DNA from: Candidatus Pelearchaeum sp.
GTDB taxonomy: Archaea; Thermoproteota; Nitrososphaeria_A; Caldarchaeales; Caldarchaeaceae
Length of the DNA stretch: 21,622 nt
Reading direction: 5' to 3'
NCBI GenBank assembly: GCA_015520425.1
Contig: WAQC01000129.1
Span: forward strand, 1-21,622
Shown here piece by piece: positions 7,152-15,383 of the stretch (positions within the stretch are counted from its first letter, which is position 1; each line of letters starts with the position of its first letter). Below the pieces are notes generated by a model, which made no database searches, was not told where the DNA came from, and saw nothing but the letters and a program-made list of their open reading frames with translations. The position numbers and the translations under genes were made by a program.

Positions 7152-8957
7152 TTGTCAAGCAGGGTTGCTAGGGCGCTTATGAGCCAGACCCGCGAGCTTG
7201 TTAGGCTGTTTAATAGCCGCGTCATGTCATTACATGAGCAGCCAGCCGCTGCCGTGCTTACGCGCGGCTTGGGCGGGGAAGTTGGTGTCAGCATCCCTGG
7301 GAATACGGCCGTTGGGATAGATGGCTCTATGGACTATGATGAGAGGCTTGAGATGCTCTTCTTCTACGTCGCCGCCACTGGGTATAGGTGCCCCTTCACG
7401 CTACATCGTGGAGACATCTCGTTTGACCTTAAGCGGGTGGAGCGCGACGAGAGGCTCTCAACATCCGCCGCGGTTCCGCTGTGGCTTGAAGACCTATCCA
7501 ACGTAGCTTCTGGGACGCAATCGCTGCGTCCTGAGCATGAGTTCAGGATAAACGTGGAGAAGATACCCTTCGCCTTGATGACGATGGCGGAGCTCTACCT
7601 AGCCCTAAGAGCAGCGCAGAACGATGACGTTGGCATAGTGTTTCTGGACAGGCCGCTCAGCGGTACGCACGCGCCTCTAAGCAAGGAAGCCAGAATTCTC
7701 CTCAAATATCTCGTAACTGAGTCTGAGGATGCCTCAAGCCTAGCCAGAATGGAGACATCGCGCGGGAGGGTTACAGTCCTAGACCTTGACCTAGCCGCCA
7801 TGCTGGGGCCTGGAGACCTACATATACCACTTAGACGCGGGTATAGAACATACGCGGCCATACAGCTACTCATTAAGCACGGCGCCATGAATGCGCGGGA
7901 GCTTGCGGCTAGGCTAAACCTACCCGAAGAAAAAATACCCAAACTACTACAGCAACTGAAGGAGTTTAACAAGGCTAGGAAGAATATCTGCTTCTCAAAA
8001 TGTGAGAGAGACCTGATTGAGTTAGAAAGTGACGTTAGATATTATTGGGATAGGGTTCTTGAGATGTCTCTCAGGCTGGTTGACGACATACTACTCCATG
8101 GCAGGCATCCGTTCTATTTGGGCGATGGTAGATGGCTATCTGTTCAGGAGATTAACATCATAAACCTCTTTCTCCTCTACGCGTTGATGCATGAGAGCAA
8201 GGCTCGCGATAAGCTGCTGATAGGGATTACCAAGGATACCGCAGCGACGGACTTCACTCGCGCAGTCATACCTTTCATGAACAGCATAGGACGATTACCA
8301 GAAAGCCTTAGAATTCCAGTGTTGAAGAATGATAGAGCGTTTCTAACTATTCTAAGCTCTGCAAACCCCAACCATATAAGAACCACCTGGAGAACAATCG
8401 CATACGATGCTTGTTTCTTCACGTTGGTGGAGAATGTGGGAAGAAAAGGGAATGAGGGGCCTCTCAGGCCAGCTAGGCGCGTGGTCTCGCGCGAGCGTCT
8501 ATTCATAAAAGCATATTTCCAGACGCGGGAGTTTAAGAACGACCCGCGTATGAGGTCTCTCGTCTTCGCCTACGACAGAATATACAACCCACGCTACGAC
8601 TCTAAGCATCTCCATAGAATAACTGTCAGGGAAGAAAATGAGCTATCCACGTTTGACGCTTTCTTTGAGGCTGGGGGAACATCAGAGCTTGATACTCTAA
8701 TCCTCAACATATTGTTTAAGACTGATAACCCAGAGGTTCTGGAGTGCTTGGGCCATAACCAGCTACTCTACCTCGCTGATAAGGCTGTTAAGGCCGAGGT
8801 GAAGTCCATGAAAGCCACCCTACGCGGCGTGGCCGACCTCCAGCTGGGCACGCTCGTGAGGCGCGAGAGGATGCCCTTGATTGCACGCAGCTTCCGCGAC
8901 ATGAGGGCTGAAGCCGAGTATGCCAGGCTTAGGGCTGCGCGTGGTGGTGAGTATTGA
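7152..8957 (+). CDS. nurA: NurA-like 5'-3' nuclease (enlarged)
   Basis: A 601-aa protein assigned to NurA, the nuclease that acts with the HerA translocase in DNA end resection. GIDGSMDY (55-62) holds the metal-binding Asp57, FLDRPLSG (164-171) the second acidic motif, and GITKDTAATD (358-367) the conserved Lys-Asp segment. At about 240-270, ARELAARLNLPEEKIPKLL resembles a helix-turn-helix, and cysteines C280 and C284 follow. The protein is much longer than usual NurA (about 330-450 aa), so this middle part is probably an insertion. The start is TTG 7152, with GAGGGG at 7141-7146. Its stop overlaps the herA start by 4 bases (TTGA), and this pairing with herA supports the assignment. Confidence 0.82.
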   Translation: MSSRVARALMSQTRELVRLFNSRVMSLHEQPAAAVLTRGLGGEVGVSIPGNTAVGIDGSMDYDERLEMLFFYVAATGYRCPFTLHRGDISFDLKRVERDERLSTSAAVPLWLEDLSNVASGTQSLRPEHEFRINVEKIPFALMTMAELYLALRAAQNDDVGIVFLDRPLSGTHAPLSKEARILLKYLVTESEDASSLARMETSRGRVTVLDLDLAAMLGPGDLHIPLRRGYRTYAAIQLLIKHGAMNARELAARLNLPEEKIPKLLQQLKEFNKARKNICFSKCERDLIELESDVRYYWDRVLEMSLRLVDDILLHGRHPFYLGDGRWLSVQEINIINLFLLYALMHESKARDKLLIGITKDTAATDFTRAVIPFMNSIGRLPESLRIPVLKNDRAFLTILSSANPNHIRTTWRTIAYDACFFTLVENVGRKGNEGPLRPARRVVSRERLFIKAYFQTREFKNDPRMRSLVFAYDRIYNPRYDSKHLHRITVREENELSTFDAFFEAGGTSELDTLILNILFKTDNPEVLECLGHNQLLYLADKAVKAEVKSMKATLRGVADLQLGTLVRRERMPLIARSFRDMRAEAEYARLRAARGGEY

Positions 8958-10735
8958 GCCGCGTGTTTGATGATTTGGGTGGGAAGTTCCAGGCAAGGCT
9001 GAGAGACCATAGGATATCCGCGAAGACGTCAAGAACTAGGGAAGGCGAGGTAATGCTGCTAAGCACAGAAGCCATACTGGAGGTTAGGTTTGACCTAGAT
9101 GTCCTGGACAGGCTACACGAGCCGTGCTTCGCTGCGATTGAGCGGCCAACAACAGATGGAAGGACATACTTGGTTTATGAGGTTGTGGGGGTTAGGCCGA
9201 TGCACTTCCAGATGCTCGGCATGGATGTTGCTATGCCAACCGTGATTAGGCGCGAGTATCTGGAGACAATCCACTCAAGCTGGGGAGGAAGCGACGAGAC
9301 ATGGATTGACGTCATAGCTGTTCCAACTAGGTATAGGATGGACATCTCCGAGGATGGTGAGCCGATATTTAGTAGGTCTGAGCTCGTCCCGCTCATAGGC
9401 TCTCCCGCGCGTCTTCTCTCAAGCTATGCTGTGAGGAAGTTCTTATGCCGTGATGACGGGGCGGTGGCTGGCACCTTACTCGGCTTTAACATGCCCCTCA
9501 CGATAGACATGGAGAGCCTAGTCAGGTATCACACAGGGGTTTTCGGCTTCACAGGCTCAGGCAAGTCCAACCTAACATCATACCTCCTGAGGCAGGCGTG
9601 GAGGGCAATCCCAGACCTACGGGTGGTTATACTAGACATCGCAGGCGAATACGCCATACACCTAGCAGACATCCTACTAGAGAGCGGAATCTTCTACTCA
9701 ACCGAAAATTACGAAGAAGACATAGAACGATTCCTAAACTCCCAGACAGTACCAGAAACACTTGAAGATAAGCTGGGTAATGATAAGCTGGAACAGATAG
9801 CCAGAGCATTATTTAGACAAGACAAAATCAAGCTCCTAATCAAAGAAAGCAGAGAGAGGGGAACATTTACAATAGAACATATACTCCAAGTCCTACGGAG
9901 TGTTTGGAGCGAAGGCAAGTCTGGCAAAACACAAGCCCTTATGATAATGAATCACATAGAGAATAAGCTGTTAAGTGATAATCGCTATAGCGAGAATACT
10001 CCATTGCATGAACTCTCGGAGAGAGACCTCGCCATATTATCAGACGTTCTTAGAGAGGCTCTAGGAAGCGTTAATGAGCGCTCAAGCCTCTATGGAGAAG
10101 TATCTACACTGTTGAATTATATAGAGAATATTGATGAGATGGCTCCCTCTAGCGACGATTCTGAAAGAAAGGTAATGACACCTGCGAGGCTTGCCCAGTA
10201 TGTCCTCTCAGGAGATGCGGAGCAGCTCATTATATGCTATCTTCCTGAGCCTGATACTGCGCGTCTTGTTGCTTCCCGCTTCATAGATAGTCTTCTGCTT
10301 CTTAAGAAGACTCGCGGTGCTAGGAGGAAGGTGCTCGTTGTCCTTGACGAGGCTCACGAGTATATTCCTGACAGGACTAAGGACGCTGATTATTCGGCTA
10401 GCTCCAACAGGTCGGTTGAGGCTCTTTTGAGGCAGGGGCGTAAGTATAGGGCGCACTGCTGGCTGGCTACTCAGAGGGTTGCGCATCTCAACGTTAATGC
10501 CCTACAGCAGCTCCATAGCTACTTTGTAAGCACCTTGCCGCGTTTCTACGATAGGATGGTCATAGCCGACGCCTTCTCGCTCAGCTATGGCGTAGTTGAA
10601 AGGACCACAGAGCTTGACACGGGAGAGTGGCTCTTCGTCTCCTACAAGGCTACCAAGCAGAAGAACGTCCCAGTATTCCTGAAGACGCCGAATAATGAGG
10701 AGCTGCTTCTACAATCGCTCAACCGCGTGCTCTAG
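8954..10735 (+). CDS. herA: HerA DNA translocase/helicase
   Basis: A 593-aa hexameric HerA-FtsK-type ATPase, partner of NurA in resecting DNA ends. The N-terminal HAS-barrel region (about 1-190) is followed by Walker A GFTGSGKSN (198-206) and VVILDIAGEY (224-233). An alpha-helical insertion follows (about 240-410), then Walker B VLVVLDEAHEYIP (460-472), a RQGRKYRAH segment (493-501) and the sensor WLATQRV (503-509). All core motifs are intact. The start is TTG 8954, overlapping the nurA stop, so the two are translationally coupled. The order nurA-herA with no rad50 or mre11 between them differs from the four-gene cluster known in Sulfolobus. The last 17 bases overlap gatE. Codon choice changes markedly inside the gene (see findings). 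Confidence 0.95.
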   Translation: MSRVFDDLGGKFQARLRDHRISAKTSRTREGEVMLLSTEAILEVRFDLDVLDRLHEPCFAAIERPTTDGRTYLVYEVVGVRPMHFQMLGMDVAMPTVIRREYLETIHSSWGGSDETWIDVIAVPTRYRMDISEDGEPIFSRSELVPLIGSPARLLSSYAVRKFLCRDDGAVAGTLLGFNMPLTIDMESLVRYHTGVFGFTGSGKSNLTSYLLRQAWRAIPDLRVVILDIAGEYAIHLADILLESGIFYSTENYEEDIERFLNSQTVPETLEDKLGNDKLEQIARALFRQDKIKLLIKESRERGTFTIEHILQVLRSVWSEGKSGKTQALMIMNHIENKLLSDNRYSENTPLHELSERDLAILSDVLREALGSVNERSSLYGEVSTLLNYIENIDEMAPSSDDSERKVMTPARLAQYVLSGDAEQLIICYLPEPDTARLVASRFIDSLLLLKKTRGARRKVLVVLDEAHEYIPDRTKDADYSASSNRSVEALLRQGRKYRAHCWLATQRVAHLNVNALQQLHSYFVSTLPRFYDRMVIADAFSLSYGVVERTTELDTGEWLFVSYKATKQKNVPVFLKTPNNEELLLQSLNRVL

Positions 10736-12617
10736 CAGCCTCTATACGCTCCATCAACAACCTATTGAGGACAGCCCCATCAACACGCCCCCGATAAACC
10801 TTCATCAAATCACCCATAAGCCTACTCACTATCTTCTTATCATTAAGCATCTCCTGGTTCTTCGCTATAAGCTCGTCTATAGCCTTCTCCAGCTCCTCGC
10901 GCGGGGGAGCGCGCACATTAAGCGCATTAACAGCATCCATCACAGACCTGCCGCGGTTTGCCGCAGCCCACGCGAGTATGTCCCGTATGGCTTCTTTGGC
11001 GAAGACACCCTCCTTCAATAGCTGGAAAAGCTCCTCAAACAGGCTTGTTGGAAGCTCATCAACAGCCACACCCTCGCGGCGTAAGCTAGTTAGAGTCTCC
11101 GTGAGCGTAGCAGCAACCACCGACGGCTGAACACCATACTTCTCAACAATACGCTCAAAGACATCATTGACCTCCTGGTCTATAAGCTGCTGAACCAGCT
11201 GCTTGCTTAGGTTGTATTTCTGCTGCAACCTCTTCGCGGTCTCTTCTAGGGTTGGCGGTAGCCTGCTGCGGAGGCTCTCTATGTATTCTTGTGTGATTGT
11301 CATTGGAGGTATGTCAGTCTCTGGATACATGCGCGCGGCGCCTGGCCGTGGTCGCATGTATGTGGTCGTCCCGTCTGGGCGTGCTGCTCTAGTCTCCTCG
11401 GGGACGCCTCTTATTGCTTCTTTGGCGCGCTCCAGCACAGCCTTAAGCGCATCCATTGCTGAGTGCTCGTCGCTCACCACTAGCACGGCTGCGTCATCCG
11501 CTCCGCATTCCAGGGCTTTTCTAATCTCTTCCACTTCCTCGGCTGAGATTCCATAGGCTGGAAGCTCGTCGGTATGGAATATCCCCTCCACATCCCCCCA
11601 GGCCTTCGCATGGGCAGCCAGCTCTGCGCCGAGCCTTATTCCAGGCCACTTCTCCAGCGAGAGGAGGCCAGCAAACCTGGGGAGGCGTAGGGCAAAGACA
11701 CGCGCAGACTCAGCAAGCTTACGTTTGACGACCTTAGAGCCAGTGTTGCGGAAGACCTCGGTAACATCAACGGGGCTGAAGACCAGGTCGGATTCCCTGA
11801 CCCCGCGCCTCCGCAGCTCCTCGGCGATGTCTAGTAGGTGGAGCTGCCTCTTAACCTCGTTCTCCACCACCTTCGCTATTAGCTCCAACTCCTGAACCCC
11901 TTTAATCTCCGTGAGCGCCCCGCCGCTTATTGAGATGTTCAGGTCTTGCCTCACCGTTCCGAGCCCCCGCTTCACCTTCCCAGTTGCTCTCAGTATATCG
12001 CCTATCGCCTTAGCAGCCTTCACAGCCTCTTCTGGCGACTGTATAACAGGTGCTGTGGATATCTCTATGAGAGGCACTCCTAGGCGCGAGAGGTCATATA
12101 CCGCTTCCCGCCGCCGCGCCTCAACTATACGCGCAGCATCCTCCTCCAGCGTGATGGTCTGTATGGGTATCTCTTTCTCCCCAGCCCTCACAGAGCCGCC
12201 CACAGCTATTATACACGTCCTCTGAAAACCAGTAGTGTTAGAACCGTCAATAACAATCTTCCGCATCACATGAACCTCATCAACAGGCGTTGCGTTCATG
12301 AGGAGGCTCGCTATAAGAGCAACCTCCACGGCCTCCCTGTTTATAGGGTGGGGCGGCTCCTCATCCATCTCAACAAGACACACATTACCAGTATTCGCCT
12401 GGTAGATTATCTCCTTCCGCTTCTTCGCCTCAAAGATTGCTGCTGGGTCCACCGTCCCCAGCTCGCTCTGGGCTTCCCTCAAGTATCTACGAAACTCCAC
12501 CACCTTTCCTCCTTCCACAGCCTCGGTAGGACAGTCGCAGAAGAGCTTCTTTGATGTATCTAGCTGGCGGTGGACTTCAAGCCCGACCTTTAAGCCAACC
12601 GCCTTATAGTCTATCAC
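10719..12617 (-). CDS. gatE: Glu-tRNA(Gln) amidotransferase subunit GatE
   Basis: A 632-aa GatB-family subunit of the archaeal amidotransferase GatDE, which converts Glu-tRNA(Gln) to Gln-tRNA(Gln) using ammonia produced by GatD. The N-terminus VGLEVHRQLDTSKKLFCDCP (11-30) is the GatB/GatE signature. Further conserved blocks are VMRKIVIDGSNTTGFQRT, RLGVPLIEISTAP and GLGTVRQDLNISI. The middle carries the AspRS-like insertion domain (about 290-400) that separates GatE from GatB. TYMRPRPGAARMYPETDIPP follows, and the tail is helical. Length is normal. The start is GTG 12617, 4 bases after the gatD stop and preceded by GGTGGTGAGG, so the two genes are coupled. No Gln-tRNA synthetase is seen here, consistent with the indirect archaeal route. 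Confidence 0.97.
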   Translation of the reverse strand: MIDYKAVGLKVGLEVHRQLDTSKKLFCDCPTEAVEGGKVVEFRRYLREAQSELGTVDPAAIFEAKKRKEIIYQANTGNVCLVEMDEEPPHPINREAVEVALIASLLMNATPVDEVHVMRKIVIDGSNTTGFQRTCIIAVGGSVRAGEKEIPIQTITLEEDAARIVEARRREAVYDLSRLGVPLIEISTAPVIQSPEEAVKAAKAIGDILRATGKVKRGLGTVRQDLNISISGGALTEIKGVQELELIAKVVENEVKRQLHLLDIAEELRRRGVRESDLVFSPVDVTEVFRNTGSKVVKRKLAESARVFALRLPRFAGLLSLEKWPGIRLGAELAAHAKAWGDVEGIFHTDELPAYGISAEEVEEIRKALECGADDAAVLVVSDEHSAMDALKAVLERAKEAIRGVPEETRAARPDGTTTYMRPRPGAARMYPETDIPPMTITQEYIESLRSRLPPTLEETAKRLQQKYNLSKQLVQQLIDQEVNDVFERIVEKYGVQPSVVAATLTETLTSLRREGVAVDELPTSLFEELFQLLKEGVFAKEAIRDILAWAAANRGRSVMDAVNALNVRAPPREELEKAIDELIAKNQEMLNDKKIVSRLMGDLMKVYRGRVDGAVLNRLLMERIEAARARG

Positions 12618-12621
12618 ACCC

Positions 12622-13953
12622 TCACCACCCAGTGGGCATGGACCTGTTGTTCATCTCGCCCACGAGGTTTCTGGTCATAAGCTCCGCTACCGCTTCTCTA
12701 TCGGCGTTCTCGCCGAGCTTTCCCAAAGACCACATAAGCTTGACGAGAGCTGTCTCGGCAAGCATGTCATCAAGAGGTGTTATCCCAGCACGCATCAAAT
12801 CACGGCCATTATCATAGACGTACATATTCACTCTCCCGAACTTGCACTGTGATGTCATTCCTATGAACACGCCTTCCTCCACCAGTTGCCGCGCCACTGG
12901 AATGAAGCTGGAGCTTACATGCCCAAGCCCAGTGCCTTCAAGTATAAACCCGCGTATCCGCAGCTTCTCCCTAAGTATCTGGAGTGTCTCAGGCGGCATT
13001 CCTGGGTAGAATTTGACTAGCATGGCGCGGTCGTCAAACGTTGGGGAGAACTGGTAGTTATCGCTGCCCCGCTTGTTGAAGCGGTTATCGTTGATGACCA
13101 GCCCAGCCTTTGTCCTGAAAGCCAGAGGCTCGGCGTTTATGCTCTTGAACGCGTCCCTACTGCTTGTGTGAAGCTTCACCACGCGCACTCCTCTGTGTAT
13201 CGCTATAGTGTCGTCGGAATGCCACTTATGCATGCATACCACCACCTCTCCAAATGGGGCGTTTGCGGCGGTATCAACGGCTGCTATCAGGTTGGTTGCC
13301 GCGTCGCTTGACGGCCTGTCTGATGAGCGCTGAGCACCTACCAGAACCACTGGTATGGGCGGGTTTTGGAGGGCGAAGCTAAGAGCGGCAGCCGTGTACC
13401 CCATCGTGTCTGTGCCATGAGCTATGACGACGCCATCCTCCCCGCTTCGTATCAGGTCGTTAACCTTCTCCGCCATAGCTCGCCAGTGGCTTATGGTTAG
13501 GTTCTCACTATACACGCTGAAGAGTATTTCTGCCGAGATTTGCGCTATGTCCGCCAGCTCTGGGACTATGCTCAACAGGTCAGCCGCGGAGAGCGCTGCC
13601 CTGACCCCGCCTGTCCTATAATCCACGCGACTGGCTATCGTTCCGCCTGTGCTGACTATAGCTACACGCGGCAGGTTTGGCTTCATAGCTGGCGGCGGGG
13701 GAGGCCTAAATGCTGGGGCTTCCGCGTCTGCTATCTTCTCCACCTTAACGCCGTCAGCAACCCTTATGCCCACGTTGTATCCGTTCCTGAGCTTTATCAC
13801 GATGTAATCTGGCTCAGCTAGCTCGTAGCGCGCCATTAGAATACCGCGCATCTCCCCCTTTCCGCTCACCACCCTGATTTCATCGCCTATCTTTACTCCA
13901 GCTCTCTCTAACAACTGTTTTGCCTTTCCTGAGTAGCCTTGGAGCTGGGACAA
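12622..13953 (-). CDS. gatD: Glu-tRNA(Gln) amidotransferase subunit GatD (asparaginase-like)
   Basis: A 443-aa GatD, the glutaminase subunit of GatDE. Residues 1-80 form the small N-terminal domain typical of GatD and absent from free L-asparaginases. A proline run (PPPPP, 84-88) links it to the type I asparaginase domain. That domain carries STGGTIAS (101-108) with a catalytic Thr, AHGTDTMGYTA (178-188) with the second Thr-Asp pair, and VLVGAQRSSDRPSSDAATN (203-221). The active-site set looks complete. The start is TTG 13953, with AGAGGA immediately before it and a stronger GGAGGT about 12 bases upstream. It is followed closely by gatE and preceded by a FUN14-like gene 48 bases upstream with no clear promoter between. 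Confidence 0.96.
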   Translation of the reverse strand: MSQLQGYSGKAKQLLERAGVKIGDEIRVVSGKGEMRGILMARYELAEPDYIVIKLRNGYNVGIRVADGVKVEKIADAEAPAFRPPPPPAMKPNLPRVAIVSTGGTIASRVDYRTGGVRAALSAADLLSIVPELADIAQISAEILFSVYSENLTISHWRAMAEKVNDLIRSGEDGVVIAHGTDTMGYTAAALSFALQNPPIPVVLVGAQRSSDRPSSDAATNLIAAVDTAANAPFGEVVVCMHKWHSDDTIAIHRGVRVVKLHTSSRDAFKSINAEPLAFRTKAGLVINDNRFNKRGSDNYQFSPTFDDRAMLVKFYPGMPPETLQILREKLRIRGFILEGTGLGHVSSSFIPVARQLVEEGVFIGMTSQCKFGRVNMYVYDNGRDLMRAGITPLDDMLAETALVKLMWSLGKLGENADREAVAELMTRNLVGEMNNRSMPTGW

Positions 13954-14001
13954 TCCTCTTCTTAACCTCCTGCTAGGGCTAGGTGTTCCTAGCTCCTTCC
14001 A

Positions 14002-14316
14002 TCACTTAAGCATACCTACTACGAAGCCTATCAAGAGCCCTACCACCAGTATGGCTGACGACGTGGCTAGAAGGGCTCCGTGTAGTATCTGGGAGCCGTA
14101 TTGGGTGGCTAGAGCTTCCAGCTTTTCGCGGTTTATGGTTATGAAGCCGAAGTAATAGCCTATAAGGACCACAAGCCCCACAACTATCAAAACCTTCAAG
14201 GCCTTAGCGAGTAAGAATCCTATGACTACTGCTATGAAGAATAGTATGACCTGCTGGGTTAGAGTATCTGCTGACGAGATAAGCTCTATGAATGATGTTA
14301 GGAAATCCTGCGTCAT
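14002..14316 (-). CDS. small membrane protein, FUN14-like
   Basis: A 104-aa protein with three hydrophobic segments: about 22-38 (QVILFFIAVVIGFLLAK), 42-58 (VLIVVGLVVLIGYYFGF) and 84-103 (ATSSAILVVGLLIGFVVGML). The pattern GFLLAKALK, then a hydrophobic run, then GFITINREKLEAL, resembles the FUN14 family, which has a G-rich helix, a Lys cluster and a G-x-I-x-(V/I)-(N/D) segment. Archaeal members have no established role; the eukaryotic one is a mitochondrial outer-membrane protein. The start is ATG 14316. It is likely first in a unit with gatD and gatE, although no functional link to tRNA amidation is known. The family assignment is moderate; a generic membrane protein is the alternative. Confidence 0.6.
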   Translation of the reverse strand: MTQDFLTSFIELISSADTLTQQVILFFIAVVIGFLLAKALKVLIVVGLVVLIGYYFGFITINREKLEALATQYGSQILHGALLATSSAILVVGLLIGFVVGMLK

Positions 14317-14341
14317 GTCTTCTAACGGTTTAGTGAGAATC

Positions 14342-14355
14342 TATAAGGTTTTAAT
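14342..14355. promoter_or_regulatory. TATA elements in the gap between FUN14-like gene and first nucleotidyltransferase
   Basis: TATAAGG (14342-14348) and TTTTAAT (14349-14355) on the plus strand stand about 27-40 bases before ATG 14382, allowing a very short leader. Read on the minus strand, ATTAAAAC and CTTATAG lie about 25-40 bases before the ATG of the FUN14-like gene. The 65-base gap probably drives both directions. Confidence 0.4.
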
Positions 14356-14381
14356 GCTGTGGGACGCGGCTATTCCAATAG

Positions 14382-15383
14382 ATGCGGGAAGAATATCCCA
14401 TGGAGGGCGGCTTTATACTAGACGAGTACGGCGATATATACGCTGTCAAGGGCTTAACGCATCCCCCTGGGAGGGTTGTAGCGGTTCCGAAATACATCAG
14501 GGACGGAGCTGGTTATGCTAAGCTTGGAGGCCTGCGAGAGATGCTGGCCTTCATGAGGCAGAATAGACCTGACTATCTGGTTTATGACGAGTATGCTGGC
14601 CAGATAATCCCAGCAATACCTTCTCACGCGGTCAAGCGCTACATAAGACCGTCCACCGAGATTCCGTCCAGCGTGCCGCGCAGGCTTGCCAGCGATGCGC
14701 GGCGGTTTATATCAACGATAATTGACTACGCTGGCTCTCATGTTGAGCTGGGGCTTAGCGGCTCTATTCTCCTAGGACTTGCCGACGTAGGCTCGGACAT
14801 GGATTTGGTGGTTTATGGCATTGAAGAGAGCCGCGCCGTGCTGCGCGCTTTAATGGAGATGCGCTCCAGGGGGGAGACCAAGCCGATAAACAGCCCGCCG
14901 CCCCGCCTATTATCAAGCCGCAGAGACACACTACTCACGGCCGAAGACTGGAAGAAGCACGAGAGGCGGAAACTCCTTACAGGCTATTTTGATGGGAGAC
15001 TATACACGATGAAGCTCGTCCCTAAGGTGGATGAGTATTGGGAGAGGTATGGGGATAGGCGTTGCATAAGCCTAGGCTTAGCTATGGGGCTGTTTAGGGT
15101 TGTGGATGATGCTTTTGGAGTATTCACGCCCAACCGCTTGGGTGTGGAGGTTTTATCATCTAGCCCTGGTTTGGGTGGGCTGGAGAATGTCTGTGAGGTG
15201 GTTTCTATGAGGAGTAGGTTCGCCGAGATGGGTAGGCGTGGCGAGACAATCAAGGTATGTGGCCGGCTTGAGAAAGTAATCCTACCAAACTCCCACTACT
15301 ACCGCATATTCGTGGGCAACGAGCCTCATGACTATATTCTCCCTCAAAACGCGGAGCAGGACGACAAACATGCCGACCATTAG
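14382..15383 (+). CDS. predicted nucleotidyltransferase, tandem paralogue 1
   Basis: A 333-aa protein containing a minimal polymerase-beta-type nucleotidyltransferase core. GLSGSILLGL (124-133) is the G-S loop, and GSDMDLVVYG (137-146) carries the two metal-binding aspartates D139 and D141. Before it lies a region with THPPGRV (26-32), YDEYAG (68-73) and IPSHAVKRYIRP (79-90), shared with the next gene. After it come ERYGD (221-225) and a C-terminal beta-rich segment (about 265-320, VCGRLEKVI). It belongs to a poorly studied archaeal family whose substrate is unknown. The start is ATG 14382; ATG 14400 is an alternative. The second paralogue begins 14 bases before its stop, so the pair is co-translated. 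The gene lies in a short divergent promoter region with the FUN14-like gene. Confidence 0.7.
   Translation: MREEYPMEGGFILDEYGDIYAVKGLTHPPGRVVAVPKYIRDGAGYAKLGGLREMLAFMRQNRPDYLVYDEYAGQIIPAIPSHAVKRYIRPSTEIPSSVPRRLASDARRFISTIIDYAGSHVELGLSGSILLGLADVGSDMDLVVYGIEESRAVLRALMEMRSRGETKPINSPPPRLLSSRRDTLLTAEDWKKHERRKLLTGYFDGRLYTMKLVPKVDEYWERYGDRRCISLGLAMGLFRVVDDAFGVFTPNRLGVEVLSSSPGLGGLENVCEVVSMRSRFAEMGRRGETIKVCGRLEKVILPNSHYYRIFVGNEPHDYILPQNAEQDDKHADH

Noticed and set aside
11203..11556. 117-codon plus-strand reading frame inside gatE
   Set aside because: Antisense to conserved GatE motifs; composition is low-complexity Ser/Ala/Arg.
13979..13992. CTAGG-TGTT-CCTAG hairpin between the FUN14-like gene and gatD
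   Set aside because: A five-base stem without a T-run is too weak to call a terminator or operator.
14386..14399. GGGA-AGAATA-TCCC between the two possible start codons of the first nucleotidyltransferase
   Set aside because: Four-base arms, inside a likely coding region; could be chance.
15328..15369. 14-codon N-terminal extension of the second nucleotidyltransferase
   Set aside because: It overlaps the end of paralogue 1 and adds residues with no counterpart in the paralogue; ATG 15370 is preceded by a purine-rich site.
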